NCBI GenBank assembly: GCA_017471185.1
Contig: JAFUVZ010000048.1
Coordinates: 1 to 47,705 of the forward strand
Origin: Bacteroidaceae bacterium
GTDB taxonomy: Bacteria > Bacteroidota > Bacteroidia > Bacteroidales > Bacteroidaceae
DNA length: 47,705 nucleotides
Direction: 5' to 3'
A program made the position numbers and the translations under genes. The notes under the pieces are model-generated. The model saw only the letters and a list, made by a program, of their open reading frames with translations, was not told the origin of the DNA and did no database searches. Within the stretch, counting starts at the first letter, position 1, and every line of letters begins with the position of its first letter. Of the stretch, positions 16,632-25,078 are shown piece by piece.

Positions 16632-17816
16632 TCATCGTCTTAACACCCATGCTTCTTCAAACAGACCTTCTGACTGGAATCTCTGTATAGCGCGGTATGC
16701 GTCAGCCTCCACTTCGAAAGAAACTACGCTGACACGTGCCTTGCTTTCGCCAATAATCGCTTTGGCATGCGTAAATCCCCGCTTTTGCAAGTCCTTTACT
16801 GCTTTTTCAGCTGCTTCTGCACTACCTACACTTGCAATGATAACATTATAAAGCTTTTTTGTTGAAGCAAGTTTAACCTCAGAATCTTTAGAAACTGATG
16901 CTTCACTAACCTTAGCAGGAGTTTCTGTAGGTAATTCAGCATCTGCAGATATAGCCTCTGTGGTCTCTTTCTCATTCTCTAAAGAGACTGTAGCATCTGA
17001 CTGTACAACAGCTGGAGTAGCTTTCGTTGAACGTTGGACGGGTTGATGCGTTACGACAGAACTCATGGCAAGCGACTGTTTCAACATTTCCGTAGGTAAC
17101 ATGCTCGCCTCATTGCTCTTGATATCGGTATTCAAAATAGGAGAAGCGACAAAGAAAGAAGCCACAACAAAAATAATGACGGCTGCTACTGATGCCGCAT
17201 GACGCATATACCTATTGAAGTCTATTACTTTGCCACTTTCTTTTCCCGCAGATACGGAAGATGATGAAACAACAGCTGGCTTTAATACATTTTCATGGGT
17301 TTGCGTTTCTTCTTCTGGCTTATTGCCCCCTTCATAAACAACAACTTCAGCAGGTGTCTCTTTTTCAAGCGAAACTTCATTAACTTTCTGTAACTCTTTC
17401 AAATCTTGTATCTTGAATGCATCAAGGCCATAAATGGAAGGAGTAGCAATCAGGTTGTCGAAAGGAGTGAATTCATATTGTCCACGAATGTTGTAACGAA
17501 GTTCACCAACATTCTCCAGCTCCATTCTTCCTTTATCATGCAGGATGGCGGTCAGTTCTTTTGATTGTTGCTGAAGCATTTTAACGGCATCGGGAAAAGT
17601 AGTGCCGTAAACCGACATCAAAGACTGGGCCAACAGGCCGTCGTTAATGCGAAGCTGAGGATTGAAGCCGATGACACGCATGGGCGGAAGGAAAAGATGC
17701 TCATCTTCCACATGCTGGGAAGGAACAGAATGGGTGATAAATCCTCCGAAATCAGGGATTATCACACAATCGTTTTCCAATAGCAACGACGCAATATGTC
17801 TGGCCAATTCCTTCAT
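16632..17816 (-). CDS. HU-CCDC81 and SPOR domain protein
   Basis: 394 residues. An N-terminal HU-like CCDC81 region (about residues 1-130; CVIIPDFGGFI, GFNPQLRINDGLLAQSL), a low-complexity linker, one membrane segment (about 205-227), a Thr/Ala/Glu-rich stretch, and a C-terminal SPOR domain (about 318-394; LYNVIIASVGSAEAAEKAV, ending EEAWVLRR). In Bacteroidales this architecture is common. SPOR domains bind denuded peptidoglycan at division sites, so a link between cell envelope and cytoplasm is a reasonable guess. Single gene with its own -7 box very close to the ATG. Confidence 0.85.
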   Translation of the reverse strand: MKELARHIASLLLENDCVIIPDFGGFITHSVPSQHVEDEHLFLPPMRVIGFNPQLRINDGLLAQSLMSVYGTTFPDAVKMLQQQSKELTAILHDKGRMELENVGELRYNIRGQYEFTPFDNLIATPSIYGLDAFKIQDLKELQKVNEVSLEKETPAEVVVYEGGNKPEEETQTHENVLKPAVVSSSSVSAGKESGKVIDFNRYMRHAASVAAVIIFVVASFFVASPILNTDIKSNEASMLPTEMLKQSLAMSSVVTHQPVQRSTKATPAVVQSDATVSLENEKETTEAISADAELPTETPAKVSEASVSKDSEVKLASTKKLYNVIIASVGSAEAAEKAVKDLQKRGFTHAKAIIGESKARVSVVSFEVEADAYRAIQRFQSEGLFEEAWVLRR

Positions 17817-17825
17817 AACTTAATG

Positions 17826-17833
17826 CAAAGTTA
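17826..17833 (-). promoter_or_regulatory. -7 box almost touching the HU/SPOR start codon
   Basis: TAACTTTG on the minus strand ends only 9 bases before the ATG (17816), leaving room for a 5' leader of a few bases at most. Confidence 0.5.
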
Positions 17834-17966
17834 GTAATTACTTTTCAAAGTTGGCACACTTTCTCAGAAAAAAATATTCGTTAGTATAAATCCTTGTCTT
17901 TTGAGTGAAAAAATGAATTCTTTTTTGTAATTTCGCAAAGTAGTGCTTGTTAAAGTGAGTGTGTAT

Positions 17967-18761
17967 ATGAGATTAATTCGCCTTATCATCTTGTTTACCT
18001 TAGCGTTGCTGACATCGTGCCATGGAACCAATCGCCTGGAACGGATGTCAGAGGATTTGGTTGCCAAGCAACTGCTACAAGGCATTTGGGTGAATGATAG
18101 TACAGATATGCCGTTTTTTCTTATCCAAGGTGATTCTATCAAGTTTACAGACCATGATATAATTTCTGTATCATTCAAGGTTATCCGTGACTCAATCTAT
18201 TTGTTGGGAACGGATACCATATCTTATAAAATAGAGAGACAGGCTGATAATCTGTTCTGGCTTCGCACAAATGAAGAGAATGTCATGAAACTATATCGTT
18301 CGGAATCGGACGATGACCGCTATGCATTTGAACAGAGAAAGGCTGCACCCGAAGTAACTATTGTACAACAGAAGATGCAGAAAGACAGTGTGATAACTTA
18401 TGGCGGCGTGAGATACAGAGGGTATGTGTTTATAAATCCATCCAGGTACAAGGTAACGCATAAGGTCTTTGACGACAATGGCATAGCCAGAGAAACCGTG
18501 TACTATGACAACATTATTCACATCTGTGTATATGAAGGGGCACATGAACTTTACGGAAGAGATGTTGATAAAAAACTGTTCACCAGCTATATGGAAGAAG
18601 GTGTGCTGAGTAGGGCTGTGCTGGCTGATATGGATTTCATGGATGTGGATGACCTTGGGTATCATTACCGTGCTGCGCTGACTGTACCGGATAGTTCTGT
18701 ATCCTATTATATGGATCTGACGATATCTCCGCAAGGGACTTTGACAATATCAGCTGAGTAG
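17967..18761 (+). CDS. Lipoprotein of unknown function, DUF4738-like
   Basis: 264 residues from MRLIRLIILFTLALLTSC, a lipoprotein signal with the lipid-bearing Cys at residue 18. The body is mostly beta-rich, with VTHKVFDDNGIARETVYYDN and ending DLTISPQGTLTISAE. The size and text resemble the DUF4738 lipoproteins of Bacteroidales, which is only a recollection of the family. ATG 17967 is chosen because it gives the lipoprotein signal; the longer frame begins at a non-ATG codon. It converges with the helicase gene, leaving 4 bases between the stops. Confidence 0.7.
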   Translation: MRLIRLIILFTLALLTSCHGTNRLERMSEDLVAKQLLQGIWVNDSTDMPFFLIQGDSIKFTDHDIISVSFKVIRDSIYLLGTDTISYKIERQADNLFWLRTNEENVMKLYRSESDDDRYAFEQRKAAPEVTIVQQKMQKDSVITYGGVRYRGYVFINPSRYKVTHKVFDDNGIARETVYYDNIIHICVYEGAHELYGRDVDKKLFTSYMEEGVLSRAVLADMDFMDVDDLGYHYRAALTVPDSSVSYYMDLTISPQGTLTISAE

Positions 18762-18765
18762 GTGA

Positions 18766-19977
18766 TTACTTTTTCTTCTTGTAGCTGCGTTTTGGAGCCT
18801 TGCCTTTTACGCTTCTTGTTTTCTTAGGCCTGTATTCAGGAGTCTCACCCAATTCTTCCGGCACAGGAATCTTATATATGTCTTTACCAATGAAGTCTTC
18901 TATCTTTTTGAAATCGGTCTGTTGGTCATCGTTTACGAAAGTGAGGGCAAGGCCATCGTTATTGGCACGTGCCGTTCTTCCCACACGATGCACGTAATCC
19001 TCACAGTCAAAAGGCACGTCGTAGTTCACAACAAGACGAATATCATCCACATCAATGCCCCTGGAGAGAATGTCAGTGGCCACAAGGATGTCAATCTTTC
19101 CTGCTTTGAAACGGTACATTACGTCATCTCGTTGGGACTGCTCCAGGTCAGAGTGCATCGCATCAGCGTTCAGGCCTTTCTGTCTCAATGCGTTAGCCAG
19201 TTCCTTAACCTTAATCTTCTTAGCGGCAAAAATAATCACTCTCTCAGGTTTGGTATCTTTAAAAAGACTTCGTATGATGCCCAGTTTCTGAGGCTCGTGG
19301 CAAATATACGCTGCCTGGATAATCTTGTCAGCAGGTTTGGATACCGCAATCTTTACCTCTACAGGATTGATGAGTATATTCTTGGCAAGTTGTTGAATCT
19401 TCTCAGGCATAGTGGCAGAGAACATGATGGTCTGCCGTTCTTTAGGCAGGAAATTCACGATTTGCATGATGTCATCATAGAATCCCATGTCAAGCATCCT
19501 GTCAGCCTCGTCAAGAATGAAGAAGGTTACTTTTGACAGATCCACATAGCCCAGACTCAAGTGAGCTAACAGTCTTCCTGGAGTAGCAATCACAACATCT
19601 GCCCCCATAGTCAGACCTCGTTTTTGCTGCGCAAATGTGACTCCGTCACCTCCGCCATAAACGGCAACACTGCTTACATTCATGAAATATGAGAATCCCT
19701 GCATCTGCTGGTCAATCTGCTGTGCCAGCTCACGGGTAGGAGCCATAATGATACAGTTAATCGCGTCTTGCGGCAATTCGCCAGTGCCCAGTTTATCGAG
19801 AACAGGTAGCAGATAAGCCGCTGTCTTACCAGTACCTGTCTGGGCGACACCTATTAGGTCGCGTCCTTCAAGCAAAACGGGTATAGCCTGCTCTTGTATG
19901 GGCGTACACTCTTCAAAGTGCATGTCCCACAACGCGTCAAGTACGTCATCATGTAAGTCGAGTTCCTCAAATTTCAT
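18766..19977 (-). CDS. DEAD-box RNA helicase, RhlE-like
   Basis: 403 residues with the full motif set: Q-motif (CTPIQEQAIP), motif I AQTGTGKT (45-52), PTRELAQQ, TPGR, DEAD, SAT, ATDILSRGIDVDD and HRVGRTAR. The C-terminus is a short basic tail (KKTRSVKGKAPKRSYKKKK), as in RhlE/CsdA-like helicases that help ribosome assembly or RNA turnover. Monocistronic. Confidence 0.93.
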   Translation of the reverse strand: MKFEELDLHDDVLDALWDMHFEECTPIQEQAIPVLLEGRDLIGVAQTGTGKTAAYLLPVLDKLGTGELPQDAINCIIMAPTRELAQQIDQQMQGFSYFMNVSSVAVYGGGDGVTFAQQKRGLTMGADVVIATPGRLLAHLSLGYVDLSKVTFFILDEADRMLDMGFYDDIMQIVNFLPKERQTIMFSATMPEKIQQLAKNILINPVEVKIAVSKPADKIIQAAYICHEPQKLGIIRSLFKDTKPERVIIFAAKKIKVKELANALRQKGLNADAMHSDLEQSQRDDVMYRFKAGKIDILVATDILSRGIDVDDIRLVVNYDVPFDCEDYVHRVGRTARANNDGLALTFVNDDQQTDFKKIEDFIGKDIYKIPVPEELGETPEYRPKKTRSVKGKAPKRSYKKKK

Positions 19978-20043
19978 AACTAATGCAGATTCATTTTGTC
20001 TTCAAGCCCCATGAAGTTTGCCCTAAAGCCTGATTTTCGGTTG

Positions 20044-20051
20044 CAAAATTA
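20044..20051 (-). promoter_or_regulatory. -7 box of the DEAD-box helicase gene
   Basis: TAATTTTG on the minus strand, 66 bases upstream of the ATG at 19977. The leader that follows has no ORF. Confidence 0.5.
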
Positions 20052-20240
20052 GGCAAAATTTTTGCTATTTATGCTAAATAACATAAAAAACTAACCTCCA
20101 AAAGTATGTTTTTTAGCATATTTTTTGGCGAAAAATAAAATATTCGCTTATTTTGCACCCGATTTCGTGAAGAAATCAGGATAAGAATGAACGGTATTTA
20201 CCGTTGAATCTTACTTCAGTATTAACTAAAAACAGGTTAC

Positions 20241-20756
20241 ATGAGGCATTATGTAAAATGGTTTTTTGTTGTATTATTGATTAGTTCCTTGACATCATTT
20301 ATTGAAAAGAACAAGACCGTAACAGGTCTAAGCGTTGGAGAATATGCCCCTGATTTTGTGATAAAGGGTGGATCTGACGCAGAGACACCGGCACGAAAGC
20401 GTTTGTCTGAGTTACGCGGTAACTTAGTGCTGGTGAATTTTTGGGCATCTTATGACGCAACGTCGCGCATACGTAATATTGAATTGAGCCGCGCGTTGGC
20501 GAATCAGGAGAATGCTGCGAACGATATTGAATTCGTCTCTGTTTCGTTTGACGATTACGAGTCAATATTCAAGGAGACAGTTCGAAAGGATTGTGTAGTA
20601 GGTGCCGGGTGTTTTGTTGAAACAGCTGGCAGTGAGTCGAGAATCTTCAGAAATTATGAACTGAAGGACGGACTGACAAACTATTTACTGGATGAGGATG
20701 GTATGATTATTGCCAAAAACATCTCGGTTGAAGAGCTTTCAACCTATCTGAATTGA
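20241..20756 (+). CDS. TlpA/AhpC-type thioredoxin-fold protein lacking the CxxC motif
   Basis: 171 residues. An N-terminal hydrophobic segment (WFFVVLLISSLTSF) should anchor or export it. The thioredoxin-fold core is clear: GEYAPDF, LSELRGNLVLVNFWAS (residues 55-70), then DIEFVSVSFDDYES. Where redox-active relatives have W-C-G-P-C, this protein has Y-D-A-T-S (71-75), and the usual cis-Pro region is also changed (DGLTNYLLDEDG). It is therefore probably not a disulfide oxidoreductase. Two other cysteines (KDCVVGAGC) exist. A structural or sensing role is an inference. Confidence 0.8.
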   Translation: MRHYVKWFFVVLLISSLTSFIEKNKTVTGLSVGEYAPDFVIKGGSDAETPARKRLSELRGNLVLVNFWASYDATSRIRNIELSRALANQENAANDIEFVSVSFDDYESIFKETVRKDCVVGAGCFVETAGSESRIFRNYELKDGLTNYLLDEDGMIIAKNISVEELSTYLN

Positions 20757-20917
20757 TTCCCCTTGGGGACATCAGGAGCAGACTGGCTGAGTGTTTACAA
20801 ACAATTGAGGACTGATACAACAAAAATTGAATTAACCAAGGTGTGGCGACTGATACGAAGTTGGCGCTTATGCGTCTGAAAGTCGAGGATGCCGCCTTTA
20901 CCACAACAAATGATGAA

Positions 20918-20952
20918 GCCTGCTTGGAAAATATTTCCAGGCAGGCTTTTTT
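20918..20952 (+). terminator. Intrinsic terminator after the thioredoxin-fold gene
   Basis: GCCTGCTTGGAAA / TTTCCAGGCAGGC stem with a 3-base loop, followed by TTTTTT. It lies 160 bases after the stop; the intervening 160 bases hold no convincing gene. Confidence 0.8.
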
Positions 20953-21000
20953 AATCCCTCGTGAGAGATTTTTTTGTCCCTCACGAGGGATTAATTTTTT
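20953..21000 (+). terminator. Second hairpin with T-run, in tandem
   Basis: Perfect 13-bp arms AATCCCTCGTGAG (20953-20965) and CTCACGAGGGATT (20980-20992) around a T-rich loop, followed by AATTTTTT. A third partial copy of the arm (cctcgtgaga) begins at 21001. It looks like a backup terminator or a small duplicated palindrome. Confidence 0.65.
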
Positions 21001-21012
21001 CCTCGTGAGAAA

Positions 21013-21055
21013 TAAAAAAAGCGGTTGCTGAATCCCACGCTTGGGGTGCAACCGC
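21013..21055 (-). terminator. Intrinsic terminator of the FadL-like gene
   Basis: On the minus strand GCGGTTGC / GCAACCGC arms (21055-21021) are followed directly by seven T. It lies about 50 bases after the stop of the porin gene. Confidence 0.8.
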
Positions 21056-21105
21056 CATGAATTACTGAAGCAATTATCTATGTTTTTGAAACAATAGGCT
21101 TTAGT

Positions 21106-22515
21106 TTAGAATTTGAAGTCCATACCGATACCGATTACATGATTGGTGCGAGAGAAGACTTCCGAACCATAACTGGTAGGTTTGGTGTAATCTGAATAAA
21201 TACTGCAGAAATAGCCTGCATTCAAGCGTAAAGTCTTGTTGATATTCCAAGCGCCGCCTAAACCTATGCTGTAGCTGTCGCAGGCGAATGAAGTGTCCTG
21301 TTGATAGCCATCGCTCAAACCGTAATCAGTACGTTGACCGCCACAGCTGACAGTGAACTTATCGTTGATATCATATTCAATACCTGCCAGGAACTCGTGT
21401 GTACCGTGTTTCAGCTCTTTCTGGCGATCGTTCGCCATCTTGGCGTTCTTATCGTCAAAGAAATGGTATTCCAAAGTAGCGCGCAGTTTCGGAGTAAACT
21501 CATATCCCACAGCTACGGTCAGCAATGCAGGCATATCGTATCTTGTTTTCGCACCATCCTGATAGGGAGCTGTATAGGCATCAAGGCCACCACCCATCTT
21601 CTCTTGTATCCCATTTACAATGGCACCGGCTTGCTCTACTGTGATTGCACCTCCCATAACCAACTGTGTCAATGGCTTCTGTATCATTTCTTCCGTATTC
21701 AAGCCAGCTTCCAGAACATAGGTAGAGTTTGTTGTTCTCAACTTTGTGCGGAACTCATAGCGGGCAGCTATCGTCAATGGGCCTTTGTGGAAGTCCAGGC
21801 TGACTATTGGAGTGAAGCCCCAGCCACGCTGGTCAACATCCAACTTGAGGTTAGCCAGAGTACCCATCGTAGGATGGTTGCCTGCAATTACATGACCACG
21901 GTAATAACCGTCATAGTAATTGGCACGCAAACCTACGGCACCAGCGAAGTTATCAGTAAACTTATAGGTGAAGTTCAACTGACCACCATATATATATTGT
22001 TTTCCCTTCATGGATGAGTCGAATTTGTACTGATCCTGTGTAATGGCTGGAATAGCACCACCGACAGTTTGAGACAATCCTCCTGATAACTGGGTGATAG
22101 TATTGGCAATCAGTGCGTTGAACATAGGTACGCCATTCTTATATTCCACAGAGCCACCGCTTCCGACAATGCCAATCATAGCAGAAACAGCCCAACGGTC
22201 TTTCTTATAGGAAGCGAACAAGGCTGGCACAATGGGTGCAGAAGCCTTACCTTCAAACATCGTTTCGCCAGCAGGAGTAATGGCATTGATGTCGCGATAC
22301 TGCCAGGGCTTCTGGAAATTTAAAGAAAACTGCCATCCCTCATGTCCCCAAGCCAGACCGGCAGGATTTGAAAAGATTGCGTCGATATCAAATGATGCGC
22401 CGCGTGCCATCATCCGGTCGAATGCAATGTGATAGTTGGTGTTAGTCATCAATCCGCCTGCCTGGACGATGATGCACGAACAAAGTGCCAGGACTAAAAG
22501 AAATCTTCTTTTCAT
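21106..22515 (-). CDS. OmpP1/FadL/TodX-family outer-membrane transporter
   Basis: 469 residues with a signal peptide (MKRRFLLVLALCSCIIVQAGG). The N-terminal hatch-like part has the FadL-type phrase SFDIDAIFSNPAGLAW (about residues 41-56), followed by alternating beta-strands; the last strand ends IGIGMDFKF. The family carries hydrophobic compounds such as long-chain fatty acids across the outer membrane. Monocistronic, with its own promoter and terminator. Confidence 0.88.
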   Translation of the reverse strand: MKRRFLLVLALCSCIIVQAGGLMTNTNYHIAFDRMMARGASFDIDAIFSNPAGLAWGHEGWQFSLNFQKPWQYRDINAITPAGETMFEGKASAPIVPALFASYKKDRWAVSAMIGIVGSGGSVEYKNGVPMFNALIANTITQLSGGLSQTVGGAIPAITQDQYKFDSSMKGKQYIYGGQLNFTYKFTDNFAGAVGLRANYYDGYYRGHVIAGNHPTMGTLANLKLDVDQRGWGFTPIVSLDFHKGPLTIAARYEFRTKLRTTNSTYVLEAGLNTEEMIQKPLTQLVMGGAITVEQAGAIVNGIQEKMGGGLDAYTAPYQDGAKTRYDMPALLTVAVGYEFTPKLRATLEYHFFDDKNAKMANDRQKELKHGTHEFLAGIEYDINDKFTVSCGGQRTDYGLSDGYQQDTSFACDSYSIGLGGAWNINKTLRLNAGYFCSIYSDYTKPTSYGSEVFSRTNHVIGIGMDFKF

Positions 22516-22556
22516 AACTTATATCCGTTATTTGTTAGTTTCATTTGTAACCTTTG

Positions 22557-22564
22557 CAAAGTTA
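22557..22564 (-). promoter_or_regulatory. -7 box of the FadL-like gene
   Basis: TAACTTTG on the minus strand, 41 bases upstream of the ATG at 22515; a perfect TAnnTTTG match. Confidence 0.55.
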
Positions 22565-22669
22565 GTAATAAAAGTTACTGATGCAACTATTATAAAGGAG
22601 ATAAATCATAAAAACGCAGGTATTTAAGCATTTTTAACTGATTTGGTCGGATAATAGAAGAAAAACGCT

Positions 22670-22677
22670 TATCTTTG
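22670..22677 (+). promoter_or_regulatory. -7 box of the Nudix gene
   Basis: TATCTTTG, with a TTTGG upstream at 22642-22646. The leader to the ATG at 22690 is only a few bases. Confidence 0.55.
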
Positions 22678-22689
22678 CGAAGATAATAA

Positions 22690-23241
22690 ATGAAGACAAT
22701 CATGAAAGACATGAAGTGGAAGATACTGTCTTCCGAATATTTAATCAAAAGACCCTGGCTCACGGCGAGGCGTGATGTAGTGGAATTGCCAGATGGTAGA
22801 ATTAATCCAGAATACTATGTGTTGGAGTATCCTACCTGGATAAACGTGACAGCCATAACTAAAGACGGAGATATGATACTGGTACGTCAGTTTCGTCATG
22901 CATTGGGGCAGACCAACTTCGAAATTGTGGCTGGTGTGGTTGAAAAAGGAGAGGAACCATTAGAGGCGGCTAAACGTGAACTCTTAGAAGAGGCTGGTTA
23001 TGGCGGGGGAGAATGGAAAGAACTGGCGGTGGTTTCTGCTAATCCGAGCACAACAACCAACCTCACTCACTGTTTCCTGGCTACAGGAGTAGAGAAGATC
23101 AGCCAGCAACATCTCGATGCTACAGAAGACATTGAAGTGTATCTCTTCAAGAAAGAGGAGGTGAAAGAGATGGTTCATAAAGGGGAGTTCGTGCAATCAC
23201 TGATGCTGGTGCCTTTGCTAAAGTATTTCTCTGGAATCTGA
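22690..23241 (+). CDS. Nudix hydrolase, ADP-ribose pyrophosphatase-like
   Basis: 183 residues. The complete Nudix box GX5EX7REUXEEXGU is visible at residues 82-104 (GVVEKGEEP then AAKRELLEEAGY), binding the divalent metal and cleaving X-linked nucleoside diphosphates. The flanking ILVRQFRHALGQTNFEIVAG and ANPSTTTNLTHCFLA match the ADP-ribose pyrophosphatase subgroup. The start could also be ATG 22702 or 22711, since three ATG codons occur in frame; the box is unaffected. Confidence 0.88.
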   Translation: MKTIMKDMKWKILSSEYLIKRPWLTARRDVVELPDGRINPEYYVLEYPTWINVTAITKDGDMILVRQFRHALGQTNFEIVAGVVEKGEEPLEAAKRELLEEAGYGGGEWKELAVVSANPSTTTNLTHCFLATGVEKISQQHLDATEDIEVYLFKKEEVKEMVHKGEFVQSLMLVPLLKYFSGI

Positions 23242-23314
23242 CAGTTTTATACTTAAGTTTTTGACAGTTAGATTTATGCTTTGATTGATAAACTTGACAT
23301 GTTGCATAGAGATG

Positions 23315-23340
23315 TGAGGGCTGTAAAATCAGCCCTCACG
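23315..23340. repeat. Hairpin between the Nudix and HU-like genes
   Basis: Perfect arms gtgagggctg / cagccctcac with a TAAAAT loop, lying between the convergent ends of the Nudix (+) and HU-like (-) genes. There is no T-run on either side. It could act as a shared 3' end for both transcripts. Confidence 0.5.
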
Positions 23341-23360
23341 TGATTGACCGCTTTCAAGTA

Positions 23361-23891
23361 TTAGGTATGCAGGTCGTCGCCATCACCAGCGTTTCCTCCG
23401 TCTCCGCCAGTTCCGGAATTTCCCTCTGTGGAAGACTCGCTGCCTGACGAGCTGCTGCTTGAGTTATCCGAAGATGCCTTGCCTTTGCTTTTCTCCGCAC
23501 CCCACAGTTCCCAAACAATCTCGTGTTGTGTCAATGCCCGTGTAACGGCACCGCTTTCCGTTTTCTCCCTTTCAGGTATGAAAGCCACTCTCACCGAGTT
23601 GATTTGCTTAGCACTCACCTTATCTTCAGAGTCAACACCGTTTTTTGACGTGTTGGCTGTGTAATAGAAAGTGCCTACACCGTCAAGCTTGACGGTTCTT
23701 CCCTGAGCCATGTAGAGACTCATCACATCACTCAGTCCTGCCAATACAGCGTAGATGTCTGCAGCGGTAACCGTACGGCCGTTTGCCAAGTCTTTAGCCA
23801 GCTGTTTCGTGCTGACAGGCTTGCCCCATGTTACTGAACGGGGATACCATTTCTGGCTTATTTTAGCATAATATTTTTTGAAAAATGCCAT
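23361..23891 (-). CDS. HU-family (HU-related) DNA-binding protein
   Basis: 176 residues. Residues 1 to about 125 match the Bacteroidales HU-related family: MAFFKKYYAKISQKWYPRSVTWGKPVST, then RTVTAADIYAVLAGLSDVM and a VKLDGVGTFYYT strand, with VRVAFIPE near the end. After about residue 137 the protein turns into a Ser/Gly/Asp low-complexity tail (SSSSSSGSESS; GTGGDGGNAGDGDD), probably disordered. One of three elements of about 95 nt lies upstream at 24045-24139. Confidence 0.85.
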   Translation of the reverse strand: MAFFKKYYAKISQKWYPRSVTWGKPVSTKQLAKDLANGRTVTAADIYAVLAGLSDVMSLYMAQGRTVKLDGVGTFYYTANTSKNGVDSEDKVSAKQINSVRVAFIPEREKTESGAVTRALTQHEIVWELWGAEKSKGKASSDNSSSSSSGSESSTEGNSGTGGDGGNAGDGDDLHT

Positions 23892-24246
23892 AATGTTTCA
23901 GTTTTAAAAAGTTAATAAACGTTTATATTCAACAGTAAAATGTTTGAATATGTGAAATTAATCTCTAAAAGACGGAACATTTTTGGCTTAAAACAAAAAA
24001 ACAGTTAATATTGCAATTGCCTACTAATGTTCCTGTCATTTGTTGGCGTTTAGTGCCGCCGGTCTCCGCAAGCCGTCAAACTTTCTGAGAGACCAGCCCC
24101 TTTGCCTCGCCCAATCCTGATTGGACGAGGCTTTTCTTATATAATTTTTATTCCATTATTTTTCCCTCCTATCCTTTTTATATAGGCATTGCTTTTCAAC
24201 ATTGCCTAAGGTTAAAATATCATCTTCACCAACAGTTTTATCTTGT
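23892..24246. other. Gene-free stretch containing structured element copy A
   Basis: 355 bases without a convincing gene. 23892-24044 is AT-rich leader of the HU-like gene; no good -7 box is seen. 24045-24139 is copy A of the triplicated element. 24140-24246 is AT-rich with no recognised feature. Confidence 0.6.
24045..24139 (+). ncRNA. Triplicated structured element, copy A (candidate small RNA or leader)
   Basis: Starts GGCGTTTAGTGCCGCC. It then has a GGTCTC...GAGACC helix and a terminator-like stem (24104-24131) followed by TTTTCTTAT on the plus strand. It is nearly identical to 25909-26003 and 27120-27205. One stem pair changes together across copies (C-G here, U-A in copy B, U-G in copy C), which supports an RNA structure. 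No consensus promoter is visible on the plus strand, so the direction of transcription is not settled; on the minus strand it precedes the HU-like gene. Confidence 0.5.
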
Positions 24247-24684
24247 TTAGCGCAGTTTTACTGACGGACAAAAGCTTTTGAGAATTGGACCATATTTCTT
24301 CATCTCGGCATTATTCATACTCCGAGCATCAGCAATTCGGGTAAACGTACCATCCTTGTTCTGTTTCCATACTTGCACATGTACAGTACCTCTCTCAAAT
24401 TTCCTTCTATCACCTTTGTTAGTATGAGTATGACTCCAGTCGAAATCCAAATAAGTCTTTTGGCCAATAAACACGCGAGCTTGACATACCCCATTTTCAT
24501 TCTGACGAAAATACACGTCAGACGTATTTGAATAAAAAGGAAGGTTGGTATGGGTATCGGAATCACCTTTTTTCTTTATCAAATGGCCTTTTACACCATT
24601 GACAGTTCTGGCTGGTTCCAATGACACATATTCTGAACGTCTTCCTTTCTCATCTCTCGAAAAGAAATCAGCCCCGTTTCCCAT
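24247..24684 (-). CDS. Unknown protein X1 (paralog of 26137-26583)
   Basis: 145 residues, not recognised. Features: basic overall; a His/Thr-rich segment SDTHTNLPFYSNTSDVYF; DFDWSHTHTN in the middle; VHVQVWKQNKDG; and a conserved end MKKYGPILKSFCPSVKLR. No signal peptide or membrane segment. About 85% identical by eye to X2 at 26137. Its start lies inside the end of gene Y1, overlapping by 17 bases, exactly as in the second copy. The basic protein after an acidic, overlapping partner recalls toxin/antitoxin or effector/immunity pairs, but nothing in the sequence proves that. The compact His-rich core and ending recall C-terminal domains of polymorphic toxins; this is a weak impression. Confidence 0.75.
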   Translation of the reverse strand: MGNGADFFSRDEKGRRSEYVSLEPARTVNGVKGHLIKKKGDSDTHTNLPFYSNTSDVYFRQNENGVCQARVFIGQKTYLDFDWSHTHTNKGDRRKFERGTVHVQVWKQNKDGTFTRIADARSMNNAEMKKYGPILKSFCPSVKLR

Positions 24685-25078
24685 TTTCTATGATATCATA
24701 GTTACGTTCATAATTAACCACATTATAGTCGCATTCGCGCAACCAATCCCATAGAGTGATATCTCTATCAATGAAACCGACTTCTTTCAGATTCAAAGCC
24801 AATGCTTCAGAGAGATTCATCACATGCTCTTCCTGAGCACCATTAGTCCCAATGCCATGTCCAATGACATATTCTTCAAAAATCTCCCGGACAACGTAAA
24901 TCTCATCGTTATTCTCATACTCAGAAACGAGCAGGTCGTTCAATAATGTACATTCATATTCCTGTTTGTACTTAATATTCTTAAAGAAATTTTCTTCATT
25001 AACAGACACATAATTACCTTCCATAGATGCGAAGAGTTTCTCGTCAACATCCCACAGTTTGTTTTTTTCTGTACTCAT
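24668..25078 (-). CDS. Unknown acidic protein Y1 (paralog of 26567-26977)
   Basis: 136 residues, rich in Glu/Asp. Seen: KLWDVDEKLFASMEGNY at the start, VSEYENNDEIYVVRE, GHGIGTNG, MNLSEALALNLKEVGF, LWDWLRECDYNVVNYE, and an end (IIENGKRG) encoded by the same bases as the start of X1. No family is recognised; no signal or membrane segment. The start ATG overlaps the stop of the DUF4417 gene by 4 bases (ATGA), so Z, Y1 and X1 form one coupled operon. The paralog Y2 is about 80% identical by eye. It could be the binding partner of X1 (inference). Confidence 0.75.
   Translation of the reverse strand: MSTEKNKLWDVDEKLFASMEGNYVSVNEENFFKNIKYKQEYECTLLNDLLVSEYENNDEIYVVREIFEEYVIGHGIGTNGAQEEHVMNLSEALALNLKEVGFIDRDITLWDWLRECDYNVVNYERNYDIIENGKRG

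Noticed and set aside
20843-21031. Small plus-strand frame (GTG start) after the thioredoxin-fold gene
   Set aside because: Half of it lies in two terminator hairpins; no coding signature.
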